From assembly GCA_944325255.1 (NCBI GenBank), contig CALUZH010000012.1, forward strand, positions 21,146-85,145: a stretch of 64,000 nt of DNA, read 5' to 3'. Both the position numbers and the translations under genes were made by a program. This document shows, piece after piece, positions 37,517 through 45,879 of this stretch (the stretch's first letter is position 1; the number at the start of each line of letters is the position of its first letter). The notes under the pieces are model-generated. The model made no database searches. It was not told the DNA's origin and worked only from the letters and a program-made list of their open reading frames with translations. Source of the stretch: an uncultured Erysipelotrichaceae bacterium. Its GTDB lineage: Bacteria > Bacillota_I > Bacilli_A > Erysipelotrichales > Erysipelotrichaceae.

Positions 37517-37564
37517 AAGCCTAAGCTTAAAGAGGAAAATACCTACTTTTTGGGGCTAAGAATT

Positions 37565-37599
37565 CCAATTGCTTATTACTACGACATATAAGCAATTGG
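37565..37599 (+). other. Double-strand origin nick hairpin, pMV158 type
   Basis: A perfect 12-bp stem, CCAATTGCTTAT (37565-37576) with ATAAGCAATTGG (37588-37599), exposes the 11-nt loop TACTACGACAT. TACTACGAC is the conserved nick sequence of pMV158-family plasmids, cut between G and A (here 37583/37584). It lies 109 nt before the Rep start, and Rep belongs to the matching family. Confidence 0.85.
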
Positions 37600-37691
37600 T
37601 GTTCCATGTGTCAAACAGTTAAAAAACCCTTTATTTAAGCCTTATATGATTGGCACACATCTCTTAAAAAAACATGTTCCATTGTGCCAAA
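37600..37691. repeat. Imperfect repeats between nick site and rep
   Basis: TGTTCCATGTGTCAAA (37600-37615) and TGTTCCATTGTGCCAAA (37675-37691) form a direct repeat. TTGGCACA (37650-37657) is an inverted copy of TGTGCCAA (37683-37690). In pMV158 the Rep-binding iterons lie just downstream of the nick hairpin, so these may be Rep-binding or promoter-control sites. Confidence 0.5.
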
Positions 37692-37707
37692 AAGAAAGGA
37701 TTTATTT

Positions 37708-38391
37708 ATGACTATAAATTTATTTAAAAATAACATTAAATCTCGCAATTATTGTGCGGTTTTATATCCTCAAGAAGATAATACTCACGCTAATGCACTT
37801 GAGTATATCTCATCCCATTTTCAATCATGCTATATCACTCACGATAGAGACACAGATGAAGATGGCGAAATTAAAAAAGCTCATGTGCATGCGGTGATGA
37901 CATTTAAAAATGCAAGGTATCAAAAATCAGTTGCTTCTGAGCTTGGCATTGAAGCTAATTACTTAGAAAAAGTAAGCAACTTAGATAGCTATTTGCTATA
38001 TCTTGTTCATTATGATGAGCCTGATAAGTTCCAATACTCCATTGATGATGTAAAAGGCGCACTGAAAGGCAAGCTTGATAGGCTTCTTAAAAGTGAAAGT
38101 ATTCCCGATGAAGAAGAAGCGGTCTTGTTTCTAAAAAATTATATTTCTAATTCACATACGTTAATCTCGGTAAGCGACTTTGTTACTTATTCTTGTCAAA
38201 ATGGCTTGTATAAGTATTATCGGCGAAGTCCTAATATATTCAATAAAATGCTTGATGAGCATAATAACTATATCAGAAGTAAAGCCGATTCAGATGATCT
38301 ATACGATGATGCATACAATCTGGATCTAGATACAGGCGAGCTCACTGAGCTCAAGGAAAGAGGTGGATACATTGAAAACAATAAGCTATAA
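37708..38391 (+). CDS. Rolling-circle replication initiator Rep, pMV158 RepB-like
   Basis: A 227-residue HUH nuclease of the Rep_2 family. ITHDRDTDEDGEIKKAHVHAVMTF carries the HD motif and the metal-binding H59-V-H61. YLVHYDEPDKFQYS (from Y98) matches the catalytic-tyrosine segment, whose YL-x-H pattern is diagnostic. Rep nicks the origin and primes leading-strand synthesis. The ATG at 37708 is preceded by GAAAGGA; an upstream GTG (37684) would overlap the repeats. The C-terminus is acidic. It overlaps the next gene. Confidence 0.88.
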   Translation: MTINLFKNNIKSRNYCAVLYPQEDNTHANALEYISSHFQSCYITHDRDTDEDGEIKKAHVHAVMTFKNARYQKSVASELGIEANYLEKVSNLDSYLLYLVHYDEPDKFQYSIDDVKGALKGKLDRLLKSESIPDEEEAVLFLKNYISNSHTLISVSDFVTYSCQNGLYKYYRRSPNIFNKMLDEHNNYIRSKADSDDLYDDAYNLDLDTGELTELKERGGYIENNKL

Positions 38392-38638
38392 AGAGCGTTA
38401 TTTGCTTGCCATAAGCGAAAACCTTTCCATTAAGCAAATATCTTTGCTTTTAGGCATTGGCTCTTCTATGGCTTCTAAAATCCGCTCTAAGGCACTTGAT
38501 TACTGTATCTTGAATGATATTCCCCTTTATTCGCAACAAGTTCCCACAGAAGCGGTTTTAGCGGTCACAGGCAAAACGGTAGACTATTACTACACTAAAT
38601 TTCTTCAAGAGCAAAAAGTATTGCTCCAAGGTGCTTGA
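38363..38638 (+). CDS. Small HTH protein, DUF3173/excisionase-like
   Basis: A 91-residue protein from GTG 38363 (or TTG 38372, better spaced from AGAGG). ISENLSIKQISLLLGIGSSMASKIRSKA is a helix-turn-helix, and the end resembles proteins (DUF3173-like) that sit immediately before tyrosine integrases in mobile elements. It overlaps rep by 29 nt and abuts the integrase, suggesting a role as recombination directionality factor. Confidence 0.6.
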   Translation: MDTLKTISYKERYLLAISENLSIKQISLLLGIGSSMASKIRSKALDYCILNDIPLYSQQVPTEAVLAVTGKTVDYYYTKFLQEQKVLLQGA

Positions 38639-38640
38639 GT

Positions 38641-39738
38641 ATGCCTGTATACAAGAATAATAAAGCTAAATCAAAAAAGTATTATGTCAAGCATAAAAAC
38701 ATCACAAAGCGTGGCTTTGAAACATATCAAGAAGCCAAGATGTGGGAAAGTAAGCTAATTTTGGAAAATAGCCAAGTAAATTGTAATAAATACTTTTATG
38801 ATGTGGCAACATTGTACTTTGATGATTTAAAGCCTAACGTCACTTATGCTACATATGGCAAGGCTATACAAACCTATAACGCTTATATAAAGCCTAATCT
38901 TGCCAATAAGCGTTTATCTTCAATTACCGCTCTAGATTGTAAGAAGTTTAAAGATTTTATTGATGCGTTACCTCTACACACATCCTCAAAAAATTATATT
39001 ATAGGGGTTTATAAGCGTATATTTACCTTTGCGGTTAAATATCTTTCACTAAGCAATAATCCTTGTATAAACCTTGATAACTTTAAAAGGACTAGCGAGG
39101 AAATTATTAGGAAGCATTCAAAAGAGCTTAATGTTTGGTCTGTTGATGAGTTTAATAAGTTTATTGAATGTGTAAAGATACCTAAATATAAAACGCTATT
39201 CTATGTGTTATTTTATACAGGCATAAGACTTGGAGAAGCTCAAGCTTTACAATGGAAAGACTATTATAATGGCTTAATTGATGTTTATAAAAGCTATACA
39301 GTCAAAACCGATAAAGGCATATATGAAATTAAAACCACCAAAACTCTTTCTAGTATTCGCAAGGTGTCTTTACCAAGCAAGCTAATAGACGTTCTTGATG
39401 ATTATAAAGCTAGCATTTCATCGACTCCTGGTTTTAGTAATGACTGGTATATCTTCGGCAATATAAATCCTTTGCCTAGAACCAACATTGAAAGAGTAAA
39501 GAGTAAAGCCATTAAAGAAAGTGGTGTTAAGAGAATCAAGATACATGATTTTAGACATTCTCACGCTAGCAATCTTATTGCAAGTGGTGTTAATATAGTT
39601 GCGGTATCTAAAAGGTTAGGGCATAGCGATATTAACATGACGCTTAAAACCTATACACACTTGATGAAAAAAAGTGAAGATGAACTTTTAATGAGTTTAG
39701 ATAAAATCTTCTCAAAATCTTCTCAAGATGATTTTTAG
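38641..39738 (+). CDS. Tyrosine-type site-specific integrase
   Basis: A 365-residue integrase. An N-terminal arm-binding region (residues 1-50), a core-binding SAM-like domain (50-150) and the catalytic domain with R196 (TGIRLGEA), K near 234, H302-x-x-R305 (HDFRHSHAS), H328 (LGHSD) and nucleophile Y338 (LKTYTHL). All catalytic residues are present. Its stop codon is 2 nt before attR, inside the usual position for tRNA-targeting integrases. The ATG at 38641 is preferred; an overlapping TTG at 38635 is possible. Confidence 0.95.
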   Translation: MPVYKNNKAKSKKYYVKHKNITKRGFETYQEAKMWESKLILENSQVNCNKYFYDVATLYFDDLKPNVTYATYGKAIQTYNAYIKPNLANKRLSSITALDCKKFKDFIDALPLHTSSKNYIIGVYKRIFTFAVKYLSLSNNPCINLDNFKRTSEEIIRKHSKELNVWSVDEFNKFIECVKIPKYKTLFYVLFYTGIRLGEAQALQWKDYYNGLIDVYKSYTVKTDKGIYEIKTTKTLSSIRKVSLPSKLIDVLDDYKASISSTPGFSNDWYIFGNINPLPRTNIERVKSKAIKESGVKRIKIHDFRHSHASNLIASGVNIVAVSKRLGHSDINMTLKTYTHLMKKSEDELLMSLDKIFSKSSQDDF

Positions 39739-39740
39739 GT

Positions 39741-39793
39741 ATAAAAAAAGCCCTACTCTAAGGACTGAAATTAAAATGGTGGAGCATAGCGGG
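39741..39793. repeat. attR, right 53-bp direct repeat
   Basis: Matches attL in 52 of 53 positions. It contains the 3' 17 nt of the intact tRNA-Ala (39777-39793) and, downstream of it on the reverse strand, the tRNA terminator (AGGACT 39761-39766 with AGCCCT 39749-39754, then T run). Integration therefore keeps both the tRNA and its terminator. Confidence 0.9.
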
Positions 39794-39852
39794 ATCGAAC
39801 CGCTGACCTCCTGCGTGCAAAGCAGGCGCTCTCCCAGCTGAGCTAATGCCCC
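39777..39852 (-). tRNA. tRNA-Ala (anticodon TGC)
   Basis: A 76-nt cloverleaf on the reverse strand: acceptor GGGGCAT with ATGCTCC, anticodon arm CCTGC-TTTGCAC-GCAGG, and an encoded CCA. It is the attachment site of the 36.6-39.8 kb element. It is paired with tRNA-Ile upstream; this pair usually lies in rRNA spacers but no rRNA is seen here. Confidence 0.97.
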
Positions 39853-39880
39853 TTATATATTCAACTTGGGATAATTCAAA

Positions 39881-39957
<77 letters not shown>

Positions 39958-39988
39958 AAATCACTATTGAATTACCAAGTGCTCATTA

Positions 39989-40017
39989 ATGATACTAAAA
40001 TATGACTAATGAGTCAA
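39989..40017 (-). promoter_or_regulatory. Promoter of the tRNA-Ile/tRNA-Ala transcript
   Basis: On the reverse strand: TTGACT (40017-40012), 17-nt spacer, TATCAT (39994-39989). It lies 31 nt upstream of tRNA-Ile. Confidence 0.7.
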
Positions 40018-40048
40018 TAGTTTTTTTGATATTTTATGATATTTCGGT

Positions 40049-40079
40049 ATAAAAAAGCCCTAAATTGCTTAGGGCTTGA
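40049..40079 (-). terminator. Terminator of the DUF349 gene
   Basis: AAGCCCTAA (40055-40063) and TTAGGGCTT (40069-40077) form a 9-bp stem; on the reverse strand it is followed by TTTT. Confidence 0.85.
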
Positions 40080-40082
40080 TGA

Positions 40083-41210
40083 TTATTGGAGTTTAGCCTC
40101 AATATCGGCGATTTCTTTTTCGAGTTGTTTGATATAGTCTTCCTTATCGGCAATGATTTCTTCAATTTCCCGAACCCGACTTTCAGCTAAAGTTTCTTCT
40201 TTTTCCCGTTCTAATCTTTCGATCTGGCGTTTTTGATTTTGGATCAGTTCGTTTTTATAGTCTTTGCTGGAAGCCATCCGTTCTTGCCATTGACTTTGGC
40301 GAGCCTGTCTTTCTTCTTTCAAACCATCAAAGTAATCATCCATGATGCCGCGGAATTCTTTCCAGACCTTGTCGTCTTTTTCTCTTCCGGCTGAACCGGC
40401 TTTCTTCCATTCAACAGAAAGTTCCTTCATTCTGTCGATGGTTTCGCGGTTAAAGCGTTTATTTTCAAGATTTTCCAAAGCTTCAGCAACCAAGGCTTTC
40501 TTAGCCTGGTAGGCTTGACTTTGTTTTTCCCGAAGTTCATGGAAATAAGCGTTGCGGCGAGTATTGAACTGTTGACGCAAAGTACGGAATTTTTCCCAAA
40601 GCTCATCATTGCTTTCGGTGTCGGTACGACCGGCAGCACGCCATTTTTCAAAAAGTTCCTTGAATTTTTCGTTGGTGGCAATGATATTTTCATTATCAAC
40701 TAAGCTTTCGGCTTCTTTAATAATGGCCTCTTTAATTTCTTTAGCTTGGGCAAAGCGCTCTTTTTGATTTTCAAAATCTTCTTTGCGTTTAGCATAGAAT
40801 TCCTGTCTTAAGGCATTGAATTCTTGCCATAATTCTTCATCTTTTTCTCTTCCGCAACTTGGAACATCCTTCCATCTTTCCATGAGTTCCTTCATATTGA
40901 CATGCGGATTTTTAGCTTCGGCAATAATTTGTTCCTTAGCTTGGGCATTTAAGGCATAAAGCTCTTTCCGTTTTTCGTAGCAGGCGTTTAGGCATGCATC
41001 GAATTCTTCAGCCAATTCATCTTCATATGCCGATTCCCAATAAGGGATACGCCGCCAGCGACGGCTTAAGTCGTTAATTTTATTAATGGCCTCCTTGCTG
41101 TCTTCAAGGCTTGCCAATTCCTTGGCCTTGGCAATTAAATCTTTTCTTTCGGCAATCGCTTCATCAAGATCAGCGACACCTTCATAAATTTCGTCTAGAT
41201 TATTTTTCAT
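40083..41210 (-). CDS. DUF349 repeat protein
   Basis: A 375-residue, almost entirely helical and highly charged protein. Four or more DUF349 repeats are visible, each with a W at a conserved spot and an ELW..F..LRQ.F..KR pattern (for example KDEELWQEFNALRQEF and NDELWEKFRTLRQQF). A coiled coil ends it. DUF349 proteins are cytoplasmic and of unclear function. It is a single gene with its own terminator, divergent from trxB. Confidence 0.88.
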   Translation of the reverse strand: MKNNLDEIYEGVADLDEAIAERKDLIAKAKELASLEDSKEAINKINDLSRRWRRIPYWESAYEDELAEEFDACLNACYEKRKELYALNAQAKEQIIAEAKNPHVNMKELMERWKDVPSCGREKDEELWQEFNALRQEFYAKRKEDFENQKERFAQAKEIKEAIIKEAESLVDNENIIATNEKFKELFEKWRAAGRTDTESNDELWEKFRTLRQQFNTRRNAYFHELREKQSQAYQAKKALVAEALENLENKRFNRETIDRMKELSVEWKKAGSAGREKDDKVWKEFRGIMDDYFDGLKEERQARQSQWQERMASSKDYKNELIQNQKRQIERLEREKEETLAESRVREIEEIIADKEDYIKQLEKEIADIEAKLQ

Positions 41211-41332
41211 ATTCTTCTCCCGTCCACATCTATTTTACCATTTTATCATCATTTCTCAAGCTTTTGAGCTTTAAAAAAGACAATGGCCGGCTCTTCGTTA
41301 TAAAATATTGACATTAGAAGGATGGGAAAATG

Positions 41333-42247
41333 ATGGAAAAATATGAATTGATAATTATCGGTGCCGGACCTTCGGGAATGACGGCCGGTATCTATGCTAA
41401 AAGGGCAGGAATTAACACCTTGCTTATTGAAGCAGGGGCTCCGGGCGGGAAGCTTGTAAAGACTGATAAAATTGAAAATTATCCCGGTGTCGGTCCAATG
41501 TCGGGAGCTGATTTGGCCATACAAATGTATGAACAGACCCAAAGCTTTGATTTGCCGACGGTTTTTGCGGATGTAAAAGCATTAACTGTAGAAGGCGATA
41601 AAAAAATAATCAAAACTGATAACGGTGACTATGAATGTCAGGCCTTAATTATTGCCACCGGTACTAAAGAACGTTTGATGAATATTCCGGGGGAAGAAGA
41701 ATTTACCGGTAAAGGGGTATCATATTGTGCTGTCTGTGACGGTTTTTTCTTCCGCAATAAGAAAGTTGCGGTAATCGGCGGCGGTAATTCAGCTTTGCAG
41801 GAAGCCCTTTATCTGACACAGTTTGTTTCTTCGCTCTATCTTATTATTCGCCGTGATGTCTTTAGGGCCGATCGTTTACTTGTAGAAAAAGTATTAAAAG
41901 AGCCTAAGATCAACATTATTAAAAAAGAGCTTCCGTTAGCGGTTGAAGGCCAGGACAAGGTAGAAAGATTAATTTTGGAAAATGTTGATAGTCATGAACA
42001 TATGACTTTGGAAGTTGACGGTATCTTCCCATATATCGGTTCTTTGCCATGTACGGAATTTGTCGGTGACTTGCCGATCCTTGATGAAAGAGGCTATATT
42101 GTGGTCAATGCCGATATGGAAACCGCTGTTTCAGGCATTTATGCAGCCGGCGATTGCACGGCTAAATATCTGCGTCAGGTTATTACGGCTTGCGGGGATG
42201 GGGCAATAGCTGCGCAAAAAGCCGCTTCTTATCTGCGCCAAAATTAA
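41333..42247 (+). CDS. trxB: Thioredoxin reductase
   Basis: FAD/NADPH flavoprotein that reduces thioredoxin. FAD motif GAGPSGMTAGIYAKRAG, redox-active CAVC (in YCAVCDGFFF), NADPH motif GGGNSALQEALYL and the C-terminal GIYAAGDCT are intact over 304 residues. The start is ATG 41333 (or the adjacent ATG 41330), with AAGGA upstream. No thioredoxin gene is adjacent. Confidence 0.95.
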   Translation: MEKYELIIIGAGPSGMTAGIYAKRAGINTLLIEAGAPGGKLVKTDKIENYPGVGPMSGADLAIQMYEQTQSFDLPTVFADVKALTVEGDKKIIKTDNGDYECQALIIATGTKERLMNIPGEEEFTGKGVSYCAVCDGFFFRNKKVAVIGGGNSALQEALYLTQFVSSLYLIIRRDVFRADRLLVEKVLKEPKINIIKKELPLAVEGQDKVERLILENVDSHEHMTLEVDGIFPYIGSLPCTEFVGDLPILDERGYIVVNADMETAVSGIYAAGDCTAKYLRQVITACGDGAIAAQKAASYLRQN

Positions 42248-42250
42248 GAC

Positions 42251-42280
42251 TAAAAAAAGAACGCTAACGTTCTTTTTTTA
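42251..42280. terminator. Bidirectional terminator between trxB and the convergent gene
   Basis: AAAAAAAGAACG, loop CTAA, CGTTCTTTTTTT (42252-42279): symmetrical with A and T runs on both sides. It overlaps the last codons of the reverse-strand small protein. Confidence 0.85.
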
Positions 42281-42521
42281 AATTTGCAATGAGTTCTTCT
42301 TCGACTTCCCGGAGATTGTCGGCATAGATATAGAGTTCTTTTTCTTCATCATGATAGCGGACGATTTGTCGGTTTTCCCAAGGGATTATCTCCAGATATC
42401 CGGTTTTGATAAAGCTTTCGACAATATCGTTCATTAATTCATCATCCATACCTTCGATATCGCCGGACAGATTCAAGCGACTCAAGGCTTCCATACAGGC
42501 TTCATTTAAATATTTTTCCAT
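42264..42521 (-). CDS. Hypothetical small acidic protein
   Basis: An 85-residue acidic, probably helical then beta-strand protein (EIIPWENRQIVRYHDEEKELYIYADN). I do not recognise a family. It starts 6 nt after the Na/Pi-type transporter gene stop, so it is probably cotranslated with it. Confidence 0.6.
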   Translation of the reverse strand: MEKYLNEACMEALSRLNLSGDIEGMDDELMNDIVESFIKTGYLEIIPWENRQIVRYHDEEKELYIYADNLREVEEELIANLKKER

Positions 42522-42527
42522 AATTAA

Positions 42528-44162
42528 TTAATTGGCTTCAAAAGCATCACGGGCGATGTTGCAGCAATGGTCGCCGATTCTTTCGATATTACTTAAAATA
42601 TCGGCATAGATACTGGAAGCGACAGCACTGCTGCATTCTTTGGTAACTAAGCGGGCAAAGTGATTGCGCCGAGCCAGATATTCCTGGTTGTCCAATTTAG
42701 CCTCCATCGACATCAAGAGTTCATATTGGCGAATATCTCGGCTTTCGACATAGTTGAAAGAACACGTCAACATCATTTTAGCATTTTCAAACATTTCATC
42801 CAATTCTTTATGGGCTGAAACAGAGAATGTTCCCTTATCTTCCTGAACCATCTTGGCAAATTCAGCGATATTGATGGTTAAATCACCAATCCGTTCAAGA
42901 TTTTTGACAATTTCCAAATATAAGGAATTGGTTTTGACGGCATCATCGGACTTATGGTCGATGGTCAATTGTGTTAAGAAGTTGGATATGGAATTATCAA
43001 GCTTGTTGATAAGGGTTTCGCTTTGATTGATTTCATCAAACATATCCGGATCATAATCATCCTTGGCGATGTAGTCTTGGGCTTTGCGGAAATTATTTTC
43101 CACGACTTCCTTCATTTGCTTAATGGAATGTTCGGCAACGCTTAAGGCTGCAGAGGCCACCGGGAAGTTGGCGGCATTGAGCTCATCGATATTGACCGCC
43201 AATTTCTTAGGCTCTTCACCCGGTACCAATTTGCGGACAAGCTTGCAAAGTTGTTTGATAAACGGAAAGACCAGAATTGTGGTAAAGACATTGAAAGCAA
43301 TATGCACAATGGCTATCTGCATCATCGGCTGAATAGTGAAACGCGCCGTAATATAAGTCATAAAATTATCGATCGGGATAAGACAAATCATGCCCCATAA
43401 GGTACCGATAATATTAAAGGTAAGATGGAGGGCCGCTGCTCTTTTGGCCGAGGCATTGCCACCCATGGCGGCCATAATAGCGGTAATACAGGTACCGATA
43501 TTAGAACCGTATAGGAAAGGAATTATGGCAATAAACGGAATGGCACCGGTCTCATATATTACCTGAATAACCCCGATAGATGCTGATGATGATTGCATGG
43601 CGCAAGTCATGATAACACCGCCGATGAGTCCGATAAACGGATTTTGGGTGCAAATTTCGGCGAAGGCCTTAAATTCCGGAACATCCTTAAGATAGATAAG
43701 AGTGTCGCCGATAAGGGCAATACCGTAAAAAAGGATACCGAAACCGATAATGATATGACCAAGATCCTGCATTTTGGTCTTTTTGGAGAACATCAAAATT
43801 AAAGCACCGATAAAGATAAAATAGACGGCCAAGCCTTCGACATTAAGACCGATTAAAAAAGCGGTCATTGTGGTACCGATATTGGCACCGATGATAATGC
43901 CGGCAGCCTGTTCAAGGGTCATCAAACCGGCCCTTACAAAGCCGATGGTAATGGCAGTTGTAGCAGAAGATGACTGGATGATGGCAGTTGTGATAGTGCC
44001 GATTATGATACCCTGCCAGGGTTTAGAAGTGTACTTGTCAATATAGTCACGAAGCTTATCGCCGGCGAAGGATTTCAAACCGTCGCCCATTAAGACGATA
44101 CCGAAGAAAAAAAGTCCTAATCCGCCTAAGAATAAGTCCCAACGAATATCTGAAAATGACAT
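42528..44162 (-). CDS. Na/Pi cotransporter family protein with PhoU domain
   Basis: A 544-residue protein. The membrane half (residues 1-310) contains two inverted repeats with the family QSSSATTAITIGF and QSSSASIGVIQ motifs of sodium-phosphate (NptA, PF02690) transporters. The C-terminal half (from about 345) is a helical PhoU-like domain. Such proteins move phosphate, or act with c-di-AMP/phosphate signalling in some Bacillota. A following small gene (42264) completes the operon. Confidence 0.92.
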   Translation of the reverse strand: MSFSDIRWDLFLGGLGLFFFGIVLMGDGLKSFAGDKLRDYIDKYTSKPWQGIIIGTITTAIIQSSSATTAITIGFVRAGLMTLEQAAGIIIGANIGTTMTAFLIGLNVEGLAVYFIFIGALILMFSKKTKMQDLGHIIIGFGILFYGIALIGDTLIYLKDVPEFKAFAEICTQNPFIGLIGGVIMTCAMQSSSASIGVIQVIYETGAIPFIAIIPFLYGSNIGTCITAIMAAMGGNASAKRAAALHLTFNIIGTLWGMICLIPIDNFMTYITARFTIQPMMQIAIVHIAFNVFTTILVFPFIKQLCKLVRKLVPGEEPKKLAVNIDELNAANFPVASAALSVAEHSIKQMKEVVENNFRKAQDYIAKDDYDPDMFDEINQSETLINKLDNSISNFLTQLTIDHKSDDAVKTNSLYLEIVKNLERIGDLTINIAEFAKMVQEDKGTFSVSAHKELDEMFENAKMMLTCSFNYVESRDIRQYELLMSMEAKLDNQEYLARRNHFARLVTKECSSAVASSIYADILSNIERIGDHCCNIARDAFEAN

Positions 44163-44249
44163 AAAAAATACCCCTTTATTTTTGTTTCATTGTAACATTT
44201 ATATTAAATAAATGTAATAACAATATTAAATAAAGAGGTATGGGAAAAA

Positions 44250-44276
44250 TAAAAAAAGTGGGTTTAATCCCCACGT
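44250..44276 (-). terminator. Terminator of the secreted thiol-hydrolase gene
   Basis: GTGGG (44258-44262) with CCCAC (44270-44274) over a short loop; the reverse strand continues into a run of seven T. Confidence 0.7.
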
Positions 44277-45074
44277 TTAGCGACCGTTAAGTCTTAAGAA
44301 AGTCGGCTCGCTGCCACCGTTTAGATAGATGCTACGAATAACCGTTGTACCGTTGAAATTGCCATGCAAGGCAGATTCGCCACCCAGATATACTGCCCAG
44401 TGCTGGGTGCCCTGACCGGATTCACTATAATAAATCAAATCGCCAGGTTGGGCCTCGGCTGCGGATACGGCATAGTTATCATAGATGTTGTATCCACTTC
44501 CGAAATAACCGTCAATGAAGGCTTGGGCAACTTGGGTGCACCAGCCGGACATGCCGATATAGTTTTGGGCAAAATCATAGGCTGAACCATCAGCTCCGAC
44601 GCTTATCTCGGCTTGCATGTTCATAGCTGCCTCTTCCTTGGCTTTTTGGGCCAGCCGTTCTCTTTGAAGAGCTCTTTCTTGTTCTTCAAGGCGGGCTTTT
44701 TCTTCGGCAATTTGGGCATCCATTTCCGCTTGCGTGATAACTTTAACCGTCAGCTCGGCATTGGCGGTATTGCCGCCGCCGTCGATGGCGACTAACTTAA
44801 GTTGGTAGGTTGCCGCTTTGTCGGTATCGACTTCGCCATAGCTCATTAAGTGAAATTCATTGGAATTATCACTTACGACTACGTACTTTTTTAGGTCAAA
44901 TTCATTTCCCTGAATAATCTGGATTACATCGTCTTCGGTTTTGACGGTAATCACTGGTGCTTGGGTATCGGGTTTGATTGAATCGTCTTTACGATCTTCG
45001 GCCATAACCGGCATAGAAAAGGCGGTTAAAAAGCTAAAACATGCTAAGGCCGATAATACATGAAATCTTTTCAT
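44277..45074 (-). CDS. Secreted Ig-like plus NlpC/P60- or CHAP-like hydrolase
   Basis: A 265-residue exported protein. Signal peptide (1-25, ending SMPVMAED), an Ig-like/cadherin-type beta domain (about 38-112), a charged coiled coil (115-150) and a C-terminal papain-like domain with candidate Cys179 (SGWCTQVAQAF) and His225 (GTQHWAVYLG). It probably cuts peptidoglycan stem peptides or cross-bridges. The ATG at 45074 with GGAGA upstream is chosen because the signal peptide starts there. Confidence 0.82.
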   Translation of the reverse strand: MKRFHVLSALACFSFLTAFSMPVMAEDRKDDSIKPDTQAPVITVKTEDDVIQIIQGNEFDLKKYVVVSDNSNEFHLMSYGEVDTDKAATYQLKLVAIDGGGNTANAELTVKVITQAEMDAQIAEEKARLEEQERALQRERLAQKAKEEAAMNMQAEISVGADGSAYDFAQNYIGMSGWCTQVAQAFIDGYFGSGYNIYDNYAVSAAEAQPGDLIYYSESGQGTQHWAVYLGGESALHGNFNGTTVIRSIYLNGGSEPTFLRLNGR

Positions 45075-45208
45075 ATCTTCTCCTTTTTTAAGCATGACAC
45101 CCATTATAATCGCTTTTTCAGAGAAAGGCAAATTTTCCCCTGTTTTCAATTTCCCGGGGAATAATTAATAGCTTGTATTTTACTTTGGCCAATGCTAATA
45201 TATATAGG

Positions 45209-45859
45209 ATGAAAAAGGGATTGATGATTATATCTGCTTGCTTGTTGTTTTTATTGCTCGGGGCCTTTGCTGAAGGCGAGGTAGAATTTGATATTGAAGA
45301 TTTAAAAGAATATCAAAAAGTCTATGAGAGTGAAGAAATCGGCGTATGTTCAACCAGCAGCACGAAAACATATATGGATTATCGGGCTATTACCGATCGC
45401 AGTTCGACGCAATATATCTATATCCGCGATAATATGTACTTAGATGAGGAAAGCGGCTTTTTGGTTGATGAAGACGGTTTTATCGGCGTTGCCTTAGGTT
45501 CTTATTATGGTATCATCGGTGATCGCTTCTATGTGACATTGGATAGCGGTGTTGTTTTGCCCCTGGTTAAGGTTGAAGAAAAGGCCGATGGGGATACGGA
45601 TGGCGGTTGTTACCACTATAGTGACGGCAGTGTTATCGAGTTTGTAATTGATAAGAATGTGGCCGGGGACTATTTTGGTATTTACGGTAACGGCTTGGTC
45701 CTTTCCGGTAATTATAATAATTATGAGCTTTTTAAGGGCAGCATCGAAAAAGTTGAAAAGGTCAGTGATATTAAGCGCGATGACTATGTAAGCTTTGTGG
45801 AAAATGATGATGGTGAATTCGCTAACTATGACATCTTTGATTATGCGAGTGGCTACTAG
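45209..45859 (+). CDS. Secreted double-psi-barrel-like protein
   Basis: A 216-residue exported protein. Signal peptide (1-20), then a region with DYRAITDRSSTQYIYIRD and a C-terminal barrel-like segment with ALGSYYG, FYVTLDSG and ADGDTDGGCYHYSDGS followed by VIEFVID. Similar patterns occur in DPBB/3D-type exported proteins of Bacillota; the Asp-rich ADxDTD motif resembles their conserved active-site loop. A cell-wall role is inferred. The upstream -10-like TATATA and short leader make the ATG at 45209 the likely start. Confidence 0.6.
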   Translation: MKKGLMIISACLLFLLLGAFAEGEVEFDIEDLKEYQKVYESEEIGVCSTSSTKTYMDYRAITDRSSTQYIYIRDNMYLDEESGFLVDEDGFIGVALGSYYGIIGDRFYVTLDSGVVLPLVKVEEKADGDTDGGCYHYSDGSVIEFVIDKNVAGDYFGIYGNGLVLSGNYNNYELFKGSIEKVEKVSDIKRDDYVSFVENDDGEFANYDIFDYASGY

Positions 45860-45874
45860 GGCCACTTCTTTTAA
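45846..45874 (+). terminator. Terminator overlapping the stop of the DPBB-like gene
   Basis: AGTGGC (45848-45853) pairs with GCCACT (45861-45866), loop TACTAGG, followed by TCTTTT. The stop codon lies in the loop. Confidence 0.55.
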
Positions 45875-45879
45875 ATATT

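Larger units (their letters stand above)
36585..39793. mobile_element. Integrated rolling-circle plasmid-like element in tRNA-Ala
   Basis: A 3156-bp unit (start of left repeat to start of right repeat) between 53-bp direct repeats. It encodes, in one orientation, a ribbon-helix-helix protein, a pMV158-type Rep, a small HTH protein and a tyrosine integrase, plus a rolling-circle origin hairpin. The right repeat ends inside tRNA-Ala, so the target was the 3' end of that gene and the tRNA is kept whole. The element is visibly richer in A+T than the neighbours. No relaxase, toxin or cargo gene was recognised. Size and content suggest a replicon able to excise and replicate as a circle. Confidence 0.88.

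Noticed and set aside
37684..37707. GTG start giving a longer Rep
   Set aside because: It lies inside the repeat region with no ribosome site, while the ATG at 37708 has GAAAGGA at a good distance.
42264..42521. PhoU-like or regulatory partner of the Na/Pi transporter
   Set aside because: Only operon position supports it; no motif is visible, so it is left as hypothetical.
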